From Tieghemiomyces parasiticus (lineage: Eukaryota; Kickxellomycota; Dimargaritomycetes; Dimargaritales; Dimargaritaceae): 58,338 bases of DNA. Every line of letters starts with the position of its first letter. The first letter of the stretch is position 1. The stretch covers positions 1-58,338 of the forward strand of contig JANBPT010000193.1 of NCBI GenBank assembly GCA_027575765.1. Reading direction: 5' to 3'. The notes below the pieces were generated by a model, which saw only the letters and a program-made list of their open reading frames with translations, was not told where the DNA came from and made no database searches. Both the position numbers and the translations under genes were made by a program. Below are positions 23,057 to 35,400 of the stretch, one piece after another.

Positions 23057-26000
23057 ATGGATAACGACTTAGACCCTCTCGGGAGTTCCAGCCTGTTCGG
23101 CGTGGACATGAACTTTGACCCATCCTCACTTGAAGGTGACGTATCGAACTCCTTCTTCGACGCGGGGTTCAGTGACAGCATGCTGAATATGGGCGAAGGC
23201 AACCCGTCGACCGCCGCCTCAAACCGCGGAGGTAAGTTTACTGCGACCAGGTGGATATGAATCGCCGTACCACATCATAGGTGTCACCAATGGCGATGGC
23301 TCGCCAGTTTACTCACTCGAGGGCACTAACCAGACACGCATCTGCCCTACTATCCACCGCTACCTTCACTAGCTTCTTCGAACGATAACCCGTCGGGCAT
23401 CGACTGGCCCTTCGGCGATCCATCGTTTGACGAAAACTCTCTGCTGGATCTCTCCGCCACAGAAGACGGCGGCGCAGATGCAGGCCTGGGCGCGCAGGCG
23501 CGGTCAGGATCGCAAGCCGCCCCAGACTCGTCCGTACCAGCCAGTTCGGCCGTTCCCCAGAACCCTAGTTTCATACCCCGGCCGCCTGCGTCCCAACCCG
23601 CACCACCATCAGCGCCACCATCGGTACCACCGAGTGCTATCTCGCTTACCAGCCCGAACGCCCTGCCTGGTAACCTTCCTCTGAACCCAGCGACTTTCCA
23701 AATGCTGGCGGCCAGCGGTCGACTCACCCCGCAGATGCAGGCGCAGTTCATGGCCCAGATGGCGATGAACAACCGTGGGTTCGGGGGCCCCGCGATAGGC
23801 GGCGTGCCTGGACAATTTCACCCCGGTCTGGCCTATCCTGGCCACCCGTACATGAACCACCCCGGCATGCCCGGCGCTAACCCAGCCGCCATGATGGCCC
23901 CACCACGGCCCCCCGGGGTCCCGACCACCATGTCCATGGGCCCGCCCGGCCACGCGCGGTCTACCACCCCGCAAGCTCAGTTTGCTGCCAGACCCTCCCC
24001 TGGATCATCCCCCGCGGGGGTCCGGCCCGCAACGTTGACCTCCCCGCCGGCCGACCTTACCCTAAGTAGCCCGCGTCTCGCCACGCCTGGAAAACCGGGC
24101 AAATCTGTCCCGCCGGCCTCTCGGAAACCCGACGTGGACAGCCAACGCGGTACGCCGGCGCGGTCCGATTTGGCCTCCCCGGGAAGTGACGCTCGCGTCT
24201 CCGAGGAACCGTCGGCCACTCCCAAGAAGCCCACCCACAACCTGATGGTGGCTGGTAAGACAACGCTCAAGAAGATGGAGATTGTGCAGACTGGACTCCG
24301 ATTCCCTGACGAGGCCATCGACCCGGCCATGCTCCGCAAGCTGAAGGACATGTCGTACCCAGAGTTCACCAGCTTCCTCACCGATTTCCTCCACGACTTT
24401 GTGCGCAAAAATCCCGAGCGGCGTAACGTCAAGGAGTTTAAGAACCCCATGCTAGACAACACCGAAGTGGACCTACAGAAACTGTTTTGGTTCGTGATTG
24501 GGTGCGGCGGATTTCTCAAGGTGGCCAAGAACAAAATGTGGAAGGCCATCGGCCTAGAGATGCGCGTCAGTCAGAACAACCCGGCCGCCCCTCTCCTGCG
24601 GCGGTGGTACGACGACTTTTTGCTGCCCATTGAGGAGGCCTATGTGTTTCCGCGTAACGAGGAAGGCATTGCCGCCCTGGAAGCGAGCTACGTCTCCAAG
24701 AGTAAGAAAAATAAGGCGGCAGCGGCGGCCACCGGTCCGGGCTCGGCTAAGCGCAAGGCTGGCCACCTTGATCCCATGATGTCGCCCTCCCTCTCGAGTC
24801 CTGGCGAGACTCCGGAGCCTGCCCCGCGGGGACCGACCCCTGGCACCGCTGGCCGGCCGCTGGGTACCCACCCTCACCACCACCACGTCAATCCTGCTGT
24901 CATGATGGGCGCGCCGGTCGCTGCGACGCCACCCACGCCTACCAGTAAACGCCCTCACCACGCATCCGTGGCAGTGGCCGCCCCGGCTGCCCCCCCTTCC
25001 TGGCAGCCCCAGGAATACCAGACGACACCCACGGGTGGCCAGGACCTCCGCACGATAATGACCCTGGCGCAGCTCCGACAAGCGGTGCCCAACGTTTTGC
25101 ACGGCGGAACTGTGCGTCTCCCAGACCTGGTGCTGAGCCTACAGAGCGGGCTGGATGCCGAGGTGGCTCGGGCGCTCAACACACTGGTGATGCTGACTTA
25201 CTATCAGCCCCACCAGTTCGTCCTGGCCACCAGTCCGGACTTAGTGCTGGCCTTGATTGAGTGCTCCGTGCCGCTCCTGGACCACATACGTGCAGAGGTG
25301 ACAGCCGACCCAGCCAAGGGCGTGACCGGACCTGTTCCCCAAGAGTCACCACCCTCGCCCGTGAGCGAATCAGAATCCACCGGCGGGACCGGCCCGGCCC
25401 CGCCGTCGATGGACCGACACCGCTTCGCTAGAGAAAACTACAGCTGTCAACTGGCATCGGCCTGCGAGTACTCGCTGGGCTTCGCCACGGTGTGGCAAAA
25501 CCTCACGGCGGTGGACACTAACGCGGCGTACCTGGCACACCATGGGGAGTTTCGCGCCTGCCTATCTCGCCTCCTTGCCTTCCACACCGTAGATCCTGCG
25601 GCCCCTCGCCCGCCACACTGGCTCTACCTCGTCGAGTACCGCAAAGTCCTGCTCACCATTCTGGGAAACCTCGCGCCGGCGCTGGCGCTGACCGACGGGC
25701 CACTCGCTGTGGGCGTGACCACTCTGGTGACTGACTTTGCGCGTGGCCTGGGCTCAGCCTTACATGGGCCTCCAGGTACAAACCCGGACCGCCATGCCTG
25801 GGCCGCCCTCGACGTGTTTTGTAAGCTGACCACGGCCGATGCCAACCGGGCCTGCCTGGCCCAGCTGCCAGTCGCGACCGCCAACGCGATGGTGGACGCC
25901 GTGGCCGACGGGCTCATGGCCTGGCCAGCCGTCCCAAGTCCTAGCGGTACCGCCACTGATGCCAAGAGCGTGCGCGACACGTACTTGCTGCTTTTGGTGC

Positions 26001-26656
26001 TGGCGCTATGCAACCTGGCGGCCCTCGCCGATCCGGCCGGATTCGGGCCCGAGGCACTGCAAGCGGCGGCCGGGTTTTCCGCCTCGACCACGGCTGCGGC
26101 TGGCACTAAGGCTGGCGACGCTGCAGCCCTGCACAGTCGTATCCTACATCACCCGACCCTGGTGGCCAAACTTCTCCTGATCGTGACGGGTATTCAGCGC
26201 GCCTCAGCTCCATCCCCGCTCAGCCTGGTGCCCCGCGAGACACTCGCCCAGGTGGACCGGTTACAGGCCCGGCCGGACAGTATCCAGTTGTCGGCCAATG
26301 CCAGCGGGCCAGGGAACGACGAGCTGCCCAACCTAACTGTCCCGCGACCGTCCACCGAGTTCTATGCTCAGAGCCGAGCCCTGGCCGGCGGAGCCGGAGG
26401 CGCCCATGCGGTGTCCGTGGTGGCCTCCGGCGTGGACTACACCACTGTGGAGGGCATCGTGTGCGTACGGACACTGGAGGTCCTGGCCACTGTGTTCAAA
26501 CGCGACCCGGCCTATACCGCACGGTTCCTATCCGACCTAATGGTACTGATGCAGATCAGCTCCAATAGCCCAGTTTACACCCACTTTTTGAATCAACTCA
26601 TCAACATGGCGTCTCAGTCGAGGGACGGCAACGGCCTCCCGATGCTTGCGTCGTGA
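23057..26656 (+). CDS. SWI1: ARID-domain SWI/SNF subunit, Swi1-like
   Basis: A probable ARID1/Swi1-type subunit of a SWI/SNF chromatin remodeller, acting in the nucleus. Exons are 23057-23231 and 23373-26656, joined in phase 1 (G/CT gives Ala), for about 1152 aa. The start ACCACCATGG has an excellent context and follows a TATA-like box at 22996. Residues 1-330 are low-complexity, rich in Pro, Ala, Gln, Met and Ser, as usual for this family. The ARID domain spans about residues 385-485, with LFWFVIGCGGFLKVAKNK as its core and LLRRWYDDFLLPIEEAY as its last helix. After a Pro/His-rich linker (about 500-590) the C-terminal half is a helical, armadillo-like region resembling the Swi1/BAF250 C-terminal domain and ending in LNQLINMAS. 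ARID is clear. Swi1 as opposed to another ARID protein is inferred from the layout and length. Confidence 0.8.
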
Positions 26657-27568
26657 CAAGAGTTGGTCAGCTCCCCTCCCCCCCTTCTAGTCACCTTTCA
26701 TTAGCTGTCTTTAAACCGCGCTCAATCTTTAGTTTATCTCAGATGACCCGTTCTGCATACCCGACTGGATGCCACGGCGACTTTACACTATCTTTTTTTG
26801 GGGGGTTGGATTTGGTTGTACTTGTGTAGTTTCTGTTTAGTCCCTTTTCTTTTGTTGATGCCGTTGTCCACCCATTTCCTTTCCTCAATGTAACACTTCA
26901 TCCTCCGGTCGCCTACGTCGAAACCATGTCCCCTATATCCTTTTATTTTATGCCCGACCTCAACTTAACCTTAGATTTCAGTCTGCCGGTCTCGTAACTT
27001 TACCTACGGCGCCATTTGTTTCTCATGCTCGCCTATTCACTACCTCCCTCCTGTATGTCTATATATATATATATATATCCCTCTATATACACGTTGTCGT
27101 ATTAACAGGTTGAACAATTCAGGGCGTTGATCACATCCCTCCGATTTGTAAAATCAACTCAATCGACGGGGGGTTGGCTTGAGTAGCTGGCCGATGGAGC
27201 AGTGAAGCAAGGAAGGAGCGCTGTAAACCCGGATAATATTGGATACATATAAAGGAACACACTAGAGCGACTAGCGGCAGCGCCGTTTGAAAGCCTTATC
27301 CACTAGGGTTAAACTGGGCGAATACGATGGGGGGCCAGTAAGTGGGTGGGTGTGGTTTTGCAGTGTTGACAGGTAAATATAGGTTTTGACGGCCTAGGCC
27401 AAGAGTGGATGAGGTTACCATCAGAATGGAAGGGAATCTAATTGAACCGGCCCTTTCGTCCACCCGCTTGAGACCCGTACATGCCTCCAATTTTGGAGCT
27501 CCCTACTTCACAACCTCCTTCGTAGCTAGCGCAATCTCATTTTCCATCACTTTCCCCCGCCGTCTAGA
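26657..27568. other. intergenic after the SWI1-like gene
   Basis: T-rich 3' flank containing a (TA)n run at 27060-27078. A TATAAAG at about 27248 lies some 320 bases before the next start and could serve the Nit gene. No further gene was seen. Confidence 0.45.
27060..27078. repeat. (TA)n microsatellite
   Basis: A perfect alternating TA run of 19 bases in the 3' flank of the SWI1-like gene. Confidence 0.9.
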
Positions 27569-29376
27569 ATGGTCCTAGCAGCTGTAGCCCAGATTCGGAG
27601 CACTGCCGACGTGACTCGTAACGTTGACGTTTGCGTTGGCATCATAAACCAGGCGTCCCGGAAAGGCGCCAAGGTAGGGTGTAGGGATAAACGCTCGAAT
27701 ACTTTCTGTCCGAGGGGCGACTCGGAAAGCACCGAGAGGCTTGACGAGGGAATGAGTAGGAGGGGGGACAGACAGAAACACCCACAGGTGGTCCAACTTC
27801 GGCTTAGGTCGCCGTGGTCACTCCACGTGTACTGACAGGCGTAACGAAAGCACGTTTAATTATCATCCCCATCTTACACGCAGGTGGTGTTTTTACCGGA
27901 GGCTTCGGATTTTATCACTGATGGGGTCACATCGGCAGCCCAGCTAGCCGAGCCTCAAGGAGGACCGTTTACCCAGAAAATCGGACAGGCGGCTAGAGAT
28001 GGCCAAATATACGTGTCCATTGGTATTCATGAACTGGTAAATTCATACGCACACTGGTGGCATCGTTACGACGAAATGGATGGTGGACGACAAAGACTTG
28101 GAACCCCTATCGCGCATAGGAAATATTGTAATGCTTGTGCCAAGGCCTTGCGGCTAGTCCAAAGCTGAGCCAATAACGCCAATGTCAATCTGTTATCCCT
28201 GCGCCGCTGTCCCGACGGGCCACCGTAGGTTCCTTCGGTTCCTAACAAGTGCTACAATAGCCATCTTCTCTTTGACATAACCGGATCCGTGTGCGCTCGC
28301 TACCACAAGCTGCATCTGTTTGACATGGTAAGCCCCGGATGGAATGTAACCACCGGGCAGCAGTATTCCCCCGTATTAATGCTAGGGAAGAAAGCTCAGA
28401 TATCCTCGTCCTGACTCGTGTGTACCTTCGGATGCCTGTGTTTCTCCCATACCAGTATACCGACGGCAAGCCTGCTCTCGCGGAAAGCGCCGGGACAGTA
28501 CGCGGTACCAAGATTATACCGCCCGTGGCCACCCCGGTTGGCCGGGTTGGCCTGAGCACGGTAGGACTTAATGACGAGGAGCGTATGGTTGGTAGTAACA
28601 ATCAGATCAATTCGTTTCAGTTCTTGACTCGTTACTTGCCTAACTCATATTGCCTAACCTTTGGCCTTCGTCTCACCCTTCGGCATGCTCTGACTTGACG
28701 GTACCAGTGCTACGACATTCGCTTTCCGAGTTTATCCACAGAGCTCAAGCGCCGGGGTGCTCAGATCCTCGCATACCCGTCCGCTTTCACTCTTAAGACA
28801 GGGGCAGCCCATTGGGGTAAGTGATTCATAGTCTGCTCAAACTTACCCGCGACGTGTTAGCCCCCCCCCCGGTCGTACTTAACCCAGGCACCACTAGAGC
28901 CGCCATTCATACCGCGTCAACTATCACTTCCTATGCCCCAGAAACCCTGCTCAAGGCCCGAGCTATTGAGAATCAATGTTACGTTGTGGCTGCTGCCCAG
29001 GCCGGAAAGCACAATGATAAACGTGAGAGCTACGGCCACGCCATGGTAAGTATTCGGATTAACTACCAGTCATTTTTAGGATCACTAGAGACGCAGTAAC
29101 CTCTACCGGCACCGGGTGCGCCCCAGCACCCTAGCTGAGCTGCAGTCTGAATAAAATTACTAACCTAATCTTACTTTTTCATCTACTCCGGCGCAGATCG
29201 TGAACCCGTGGGGGGATGTATTGGCCCAATGTTCCAATCAATCCGAGGCCACACTGGCTATAGCTGACATTGATCTGTCGTACCTGGATCAGCTGGCCAT
29301 CGCCATGCCCGTGATGCAACACCAGCGCACCGACCTCTTTCCCTGGCTGGCCCCTTCGGACGATGCGTCAGACTAG
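27569..29376 (+). CDS. NIT1: Nit-family carbon-nitrogen hydrolase (deaminated-glutathione amidase type, 7 exons)
   Basis: A nitrilase-superfamily amidase. Nit1 relatives hydrolyse deaminated glutathione, a metabolite-repair reaction, in cytosol and mitochondria. Exons: 27569-27673, 27884-28036, 28229-28327, 28456-28560, 28708-28816, 28942-29045, 29197-29376. The coding length is 855 bases (284 aa), the usual family size. The Glu-Lys-Cys catalytic triad is visible: E41 in [11 protein letters not shown]113 in YHKLHLFDM and C155 in [10 protein letters not shown]. Other family markers are [30 protein letters not shown] and [16 protein letters not shown]. The catalytic Cys is the first codon of exon 5, directly after an intron. 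Acceptors for exons 3 and 4 were chosen by phase and alignment. Nit1 versus Nit2 substrate preference cannot be settled by reading; Nit1 is favoured by overall resemblance. Confidence 0.88.
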
Positions 29377-32300
29377 CTTAAGGAGACAGGGGCCATTGTT
29401 ATGGATTGTAGCCTAGCACGTTCTAGTAGTGATTTGACTGAACCGTCGACAATTTACTACTGACACACCAATGGCGAGCCGACGTAAGCGAAGTTATCAA
29501 ATAGGCACAATATAAAGAGCTGTCGGATAATCCTACCACTATGGAAGAAGTTACGGACTTAATTCAACGTAATTAACATGGTTGGCAAAACGCCCTACAA
29601 GACTCGGCAACTGCTAGTCAACCTGTTGCTTACCACTAGCGACGGCCTGGGAGTGCGATCGACGCTCCCATAAAAGATACTTTCAGTAGTGACCACGCGG
29701 TTTCCTTCTCGCCCACTATGCCCCGCAGGTGCTAGGTCTAGATGAAATCTGATATAGACTGCTTAAAGGGCTTCTAACACGTAGACCTGAAGACGCCAAA
29801 TGGGGTTTTAAATGTTTAGATGTATTGGGTACGGTGTACAGACTAGTACATCTATGTCTAAAGCCTATAATTTAGTCATTATGTTGCCGTATGACCATCA
29901 CTATCTGTACCTACCATACCCAATTCTGATGCCACGGCCCACGCCAAGCCTAGAGCTTCAGACTGGACGTGTAGGCCCTCACTGTGACCTTGTGTCCATG
30001 AGAATGCAAGATAAAGGATAGCAATACTGAACACACTGCTAACCTTGAAGCTGTTACCCCTGGCTGCACCGCAATTCTCACATGGCTGGCCAACTGCCGT
30101 ACGGACCATGGCTCTCTCAAAGTCAATCCCCGACTTGTCCTCTTAGTAAACGGGGGGAGGAGGCTATTGCCTATCTTGCAGCAGATGGGGCGCTGTGTTT
30201 CCAGGTACGTGTATAGGGCGCTGTGCGTGACATTAAGGGAAATGCGACAGACGTGGGCCAACTTCAAACCAATTAGTGGGGTAATCACCACCAGTAGGGT
30301 TTGGACGGTATCCACCTCCTGGCCATCAGTAAACAGCCGGTACAGCCAATGAGAGCGTTAGGCCTTTGGTTTCCTGAACGAGTTAAACTAAACCAGTGAC
30401 CATCAGTTATAGCCCATAGTGGCCAGTGGTGTGACATACTATATTTTGCAGAGGTGTTCGCATAGCTGCAGATTTATTGTTGTGCCTGCTGAGATGGGAA
30501 TTGTGCGCTACCCACTCGCCAACTGTGCATCTCGGATGACACGTTGTTTGCACGGGCTGTAGCCAGCCAGTATGTGTCGTCGCATATTGCGCCAGAACTA
30601 GTAGGTCCTGCGTTGCGCCTGTTGCTGTTGATATCACCAAGTCCTCGAGCTGCACCGACAGGGCCAAGGTAGACGCTACTTGCCATACCAACCTAGGTCA
30701 ATGCCATTGATGCCTGGGCTGAAACCTGATCGGGGATATTATTCACCACCATTCATAATTAGTGTGCTCGGAATAATCGCAATCTTATGATCGCAACCTC
30801 AACAGTGACCTCTTACCTGGATTCGGAACGATTAAGCTAAGCTGAGTCCATCGAAGTCACCTACACCGCTTTACGCGTTATCCTACGATGAGTCTTAGGA
30901 TACTATACTTCGGTGTCCTCTCGTCTCCTTCACGCTGTGTTGTTTCCCTGCTGATTTTCCTATGATGTTTTCATCACTGCTGCCATTCACATCAACTGTT
31001 GGAAGTCAAGGCCGGAATGGATATATAGTATCTGTCCACCGGCCGCCTCAATAAATGAGGGACTGCCCTAGAAACCTTTTACTTTTATATCGTATTCCTA
31101 ACCCCCGTGTATTTACTACACCACAATCCTCTTGAGTCTCCGAGTCAATGATGATATTCCGGAGTGGTTTCGGTGTGCAAAGTCCCAGGATGACGGTGGT
31201 GGTCTGGCGCCTGCCAAGGCTGCAAAGCACAAGGTCATTGCTACGTCTGACCAGAAGCTACGGGTGAAGTATCAAGCACAAAGGCTGTTCCCCACCAGAT
31301 CCACAAAGCACTTCCCGGCCCTGTTATCGCAGGGCTAAGATGCGACAAAAGTAAAGATACTCGGGCCACTTTCCATTCAATGTAATGGAAGGGAGAAACC
31401 TTAAAGGTGAGTGGGCTGGGCAGAGTGCCTCATCTAAAAAAATGGGATGAATAGCTGCAGTCTGCTGTGAGACAACGAAGTAATAGGCTCGACCTTTTGC
31501 CATTTTGCTAATTCTCCCATTGTGCCGTAAGTTCATTGATGCAAATGCCCACGCAAATGACTCGCCTCGTTAAAAGCAAAGTTTGCCTCCATTCAAATGC
31601 AAATTCACGGGACGCGCGCCGCAATTACTACACACGGGTGGCGTGATATCCATCATCGCATGGCGTAAACTTGTTTGCAAATAATAGTATACCTAAATTT
31701 TCAGCTTATCTGCCAGTCCTTACCACCATGCATGGTGTGTCCAAAGTAGTGTAGTACCAGTCCAGGTCCGCTGGTTTTACGAAGCACTCCAACTCCGGCG
31801 ACGGGTTTTCTCAGTGAGCATGGGCTATGAGACCAAGGCGTTGTACCATAGGGTACCAAGACTTCTCGTCAGCACCAGGTACAATGCAGGCTTACTTGAA
31901 AGGATCTAGTTTGTGTGAAGGAGCGCGGACGTTTGACATATGATAGCTTTCCCGCAATGGTAGACCTGGTAATTTTTGATAACATTGCCTCGGCCTAAAT
32001 TTTTATCACACTGACCTGGTTGCTGACAGTGCTATCCAATTGTCTCTACCTACCTTGCCGCGACTTCTAGTAACTCATGGTCATCAAATAAAGCTTGAGA
32101 GGAGTCTAATATCTCAAGTTGGAGGCAGCCGTGGCTACTTGAAAAGTGGAACTCGTTAGGTATCACCCCCGTGGCTTTAAGTGTGGTTTTTGATAGATGC
32201 ATAGAAAGATCTCGTCAAGTAATCCATTATAATACCCGCTACCTTGAACGAATATTGATTGTAGTGAAGATTATAGCCTTATATCGCCTGTAACTACAAG

Positions 32301-32494
32301 GTGAGTCGAGACCATCGGGGTGCTCGACCCCTATGCCTCCACCGCACCGCACAACTAGGTTCCTTTTTTTCAACGTTGTACCGCATATTGGACGTAAGAC
32401 ACCTTATATAGACTACTTTTCCCCTTCTCCATCTCCTCTCCCCACTGTATTCCTTGTTTCTTCCGACATCTCTTCCCATTCGCTATCGTTAGCC
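29377..32494. other. 3.1 kb intergenic with the MON2 promoter at its right end
   Basis: No gene was recognised. Frames at 29812-30021, 30167-30352 and 31132-31338 are short and carry no domain. From about 31500 to 32300 the sequence is AT-richer. The final 100 bases are C/T-rich on the + strand and hold a TATATAG at 32405-32411 that fits as the MON2 core promoter. Confidence 0.4.
32405..32411 (+). promoter_or_regulatory. TATA box of MON2
   Basis: TATATAG lies about 85 bases before the chosen MON2 ATG at 32495. It also lies downstream of the in-frame ATG at 32333, which argues against that earlier start. Confidence 0.5.
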
Positions 32495-35400
32495 ATGAGC
32501 GGTTTCGCCTCGACGCTCATGACGGAGCTGGCCTCCCTGTCCAGCGAGGCGCGTCGAAAGCATCCGGAAATCAAGGAGGCTTCCGAGAAGGTCATCCTGC
32601 GCATCCGGTCGTGCCGGTCGCAGACATCCGCGGACCTGGTCACCGAACTCGGCCGCTACGATGACGTGGTCCAGCCGTTCGTGTTAGCCTGCACTACCAA
32701 GCAGGTCAAGTTGGTGACCATCGCCATGGGCTGCCTGCAGCGGCTCACCAACAGTAGGGCCGTGCCGCCTGGTACGGTGAGCACCATTCTGACCCGCCTC
32801 ACCGACGTGGTTCCCTTGGGCGTGGATATCCAGCTCAAAATCCTCCAGCTCCTTCTGCCACTCCTGGCCAATTACCCATCCGTGCACGGGCCGGTACTGG
32901 CCCAGGCCCTCCGGCTATGTTTCAAGCTACAGGAATCCAAGGTCGCTGTCGTCAATAACACTGCCGCGGCTACCCTCCGTCAGTTGGTCATTCTGACTTT
33001 CGATAAGGTGTCCAAGGAGGATGGTGAGCGCAAGGCAGTGTCACCAGCTGTGATCAGTTCGGTACCCTCCGCACCGGATACCACGACGGAGTCCACTGCC
33101 GAGCCGGCCGCCGAGGCCACTACTCCATCCGACCCCTCACCCGCGCCAGAGGAGGCTGAGGCCGAGTCCGAACCAACCGAGTCCCTCAGCGAGAGTGCCC
33201 GCGACGCCTTGGATGTGTTCCGGGACCTTTGCCTTCTCACCGGGGGGTCACCCTCGCAGTTTGTGGAGATTCCCGGCCTGACCCGAACTTTCGGGCTCGA
33301 GCTCATGGAATCAGTACTGGCCTACCACGCTGCAGTCTTCCACGCGCACGTCCCCTTTGCCCGGCTGCTGCGCGAGCATATGTGCCCCGTTCTGCTTAAG
33401 CTCTTCTCAGAATGCACCGACTTCCCGACCTACATGCGCCTGCTTCGCCTCTTCTTCCTCTCAGTCAAGCGCTTGCGCACCCTGATCCCGGTTGAGTGCG
33501 AAATTTACATATCCATGCTGATCCGTCTCCTCGAGCCCGACCACCCAGCCTGGCAGCGCGTCCTAGCTTTGGAGGCTTTCCGCGGGATGGCCGGCGACGC
33601 TGCCCTACTACACTTCTTGTATGATGAGTACGACCGGCGGACCCGTGCCAAGGCAGTGTTTCAAGATCTAATCGCGGCGGTTGGCCGCCTTGCCGCCGAG
33701 AAGCCAGCATCCATTGGCTACGCGACGGGGTCGGCTGCCGCGGGTCCCCGTATCCGAGCCGGTCACGCCCCCGGAGCTGACGTCGCCTCCGGTCTAGCAT
33801 CCTCGTCGTCGTCAATAACTTTGGCCCACCCCGGATCGGGTGCCCATGAGTCAGCCGATCATACCGCCGACACTAGCGATCCGAGTGTGCTCAGCCGGGC
33901 CACAGCCCTCATGCGGATCCAGTGCCTGGACCAACTGGACAAGGTCGACCCGCCGCCTATCCCGGAGACCTACCTCTTCTACCTCAGCTTGGAGTGCCTG
34001 GCAGCGGTGGTGGAGTCACTTGCCAGTCTTACGTTGCCGACCCTTACGCAACGAATCCCTTTGGAAGAGACAGGCGGGCTGTCCACATCGGTCGACCCAG
34101 AGAAGGCCGACAGGACCCCCGCGGTGGCCGGCGACTGCAGTCCTAGGGGGGCCCTTACCGTGGAGATCCTCGACCGTCGCATCGATCCCACTCGGGACCC
34201 ACGCCTGGCTGCCCCCCGGGGAATGACAGAAGCGAGCTGGCCGGCTGTCCTTGCCGCCTTCTCCTTCTACTTAACTACCCGCCTCGACGACGACTTGTTT
34301 AGCCGCCTCCTCACGGCGCTCCGAGCCCTAACCAATCTGTGCGGTGCCTTGGGCTTAGATACCCCACGCGATGCCCTCTTGGCCAACCTATGCAAGCACT
34401 GCCTGCCTAATCCGCCTGACCGTCCTGTCCCGCGTCGAGAACCCTCCGTGGCGGCGGGCGCGGCCAGCCCTGGCGGATCCCCTTTGGTACCACCAGAGTC
34501 CCACGCCTCCCCGGGAAAGAACCGCCTCCCGGCCGCCCTCCGCGACGCGGCCAAGCAAACCGGGGACGCCCTCAACACTTTGGTTAGTACCCTCACAGGC
34601 CATGGTAGCGCTAGTCGCCCCGTGGCCGTCCAACTCTCCGAGCGAAACCGCCGGTGCCTGCGTGCCCTGGTGTCGGTAGCAGAGTTTCTGGGTGACATCC
34701 TGGATCACGCCTGGTATCCGGTACTACTCACCCTCCAGCAGGCCGACGAGTTGGTCCCCGCCGACATGTTCCCCGGGACCACTAAACGCGCCTCGGTGGC
34801 GGAGCACTCGAGACGTAATAGCCTGCGCACCCTGGACCGCGGCCCAGCCCCGCAGTCCGGCAGCCGGGCAAGTTCCCTGCTCAATGGCGGGGCCCCGGAC
34901 CCGGAGGCCTTCACGGCGCTCTGTCGCCCGCTATTTGACCGTGCCGTGCACCTGGCCCCATCTTCATTCCTTGCCTTTGTACGCGCCCTGGTGGCCCTAT
35001 CCTGTGACCTGGCCCATGTGCCCCCGCCGACCTGCGATGCCTCCGCCGTCCGCCGGATGGCCGAGACGAGCACGGGCCTCAACCGCCGTCCAGTCCCGCA
35101 AGACCGCCCTTCCTTCGCCCTGGTCTACCTCGAGTACATCACCGTGCACAACCTGGTAACGTTGGTTCGGGCCGACGTAGCTGGCAGTGGTACCGCCGTC
35201 GAGGGAGATGCCGAAAGCACTGTTACGCCCTTCCACCTCATCACCACCCACCTGGTTGACGTGGCCCGGGGCCCCGCCGTCCCGGCTACCATAGCGCAAC
35301 AGGCCTGTGGCATTGTGAGTGAGCTGGCAGAGGTGGCCCTCACCGCGGCCGACTGGATCCTGGCCGGCGAGTCACATGACAAGGAACCCGCGCCTTACCC

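Noticed and set aside
31132..31338. 68-codon open frame on the + strand between NIT1 and MON2
   Set aside because: It has no ATG at its start and no recognisable domain, so it was not called as a transposon fragment.
32333..32494. Upstream in-frame ATG giving a 54-residue longer Mon2
   Set aside because: It lies before the TATA box at 32405, and the family N-terminus begins right after the ATG at 32495.
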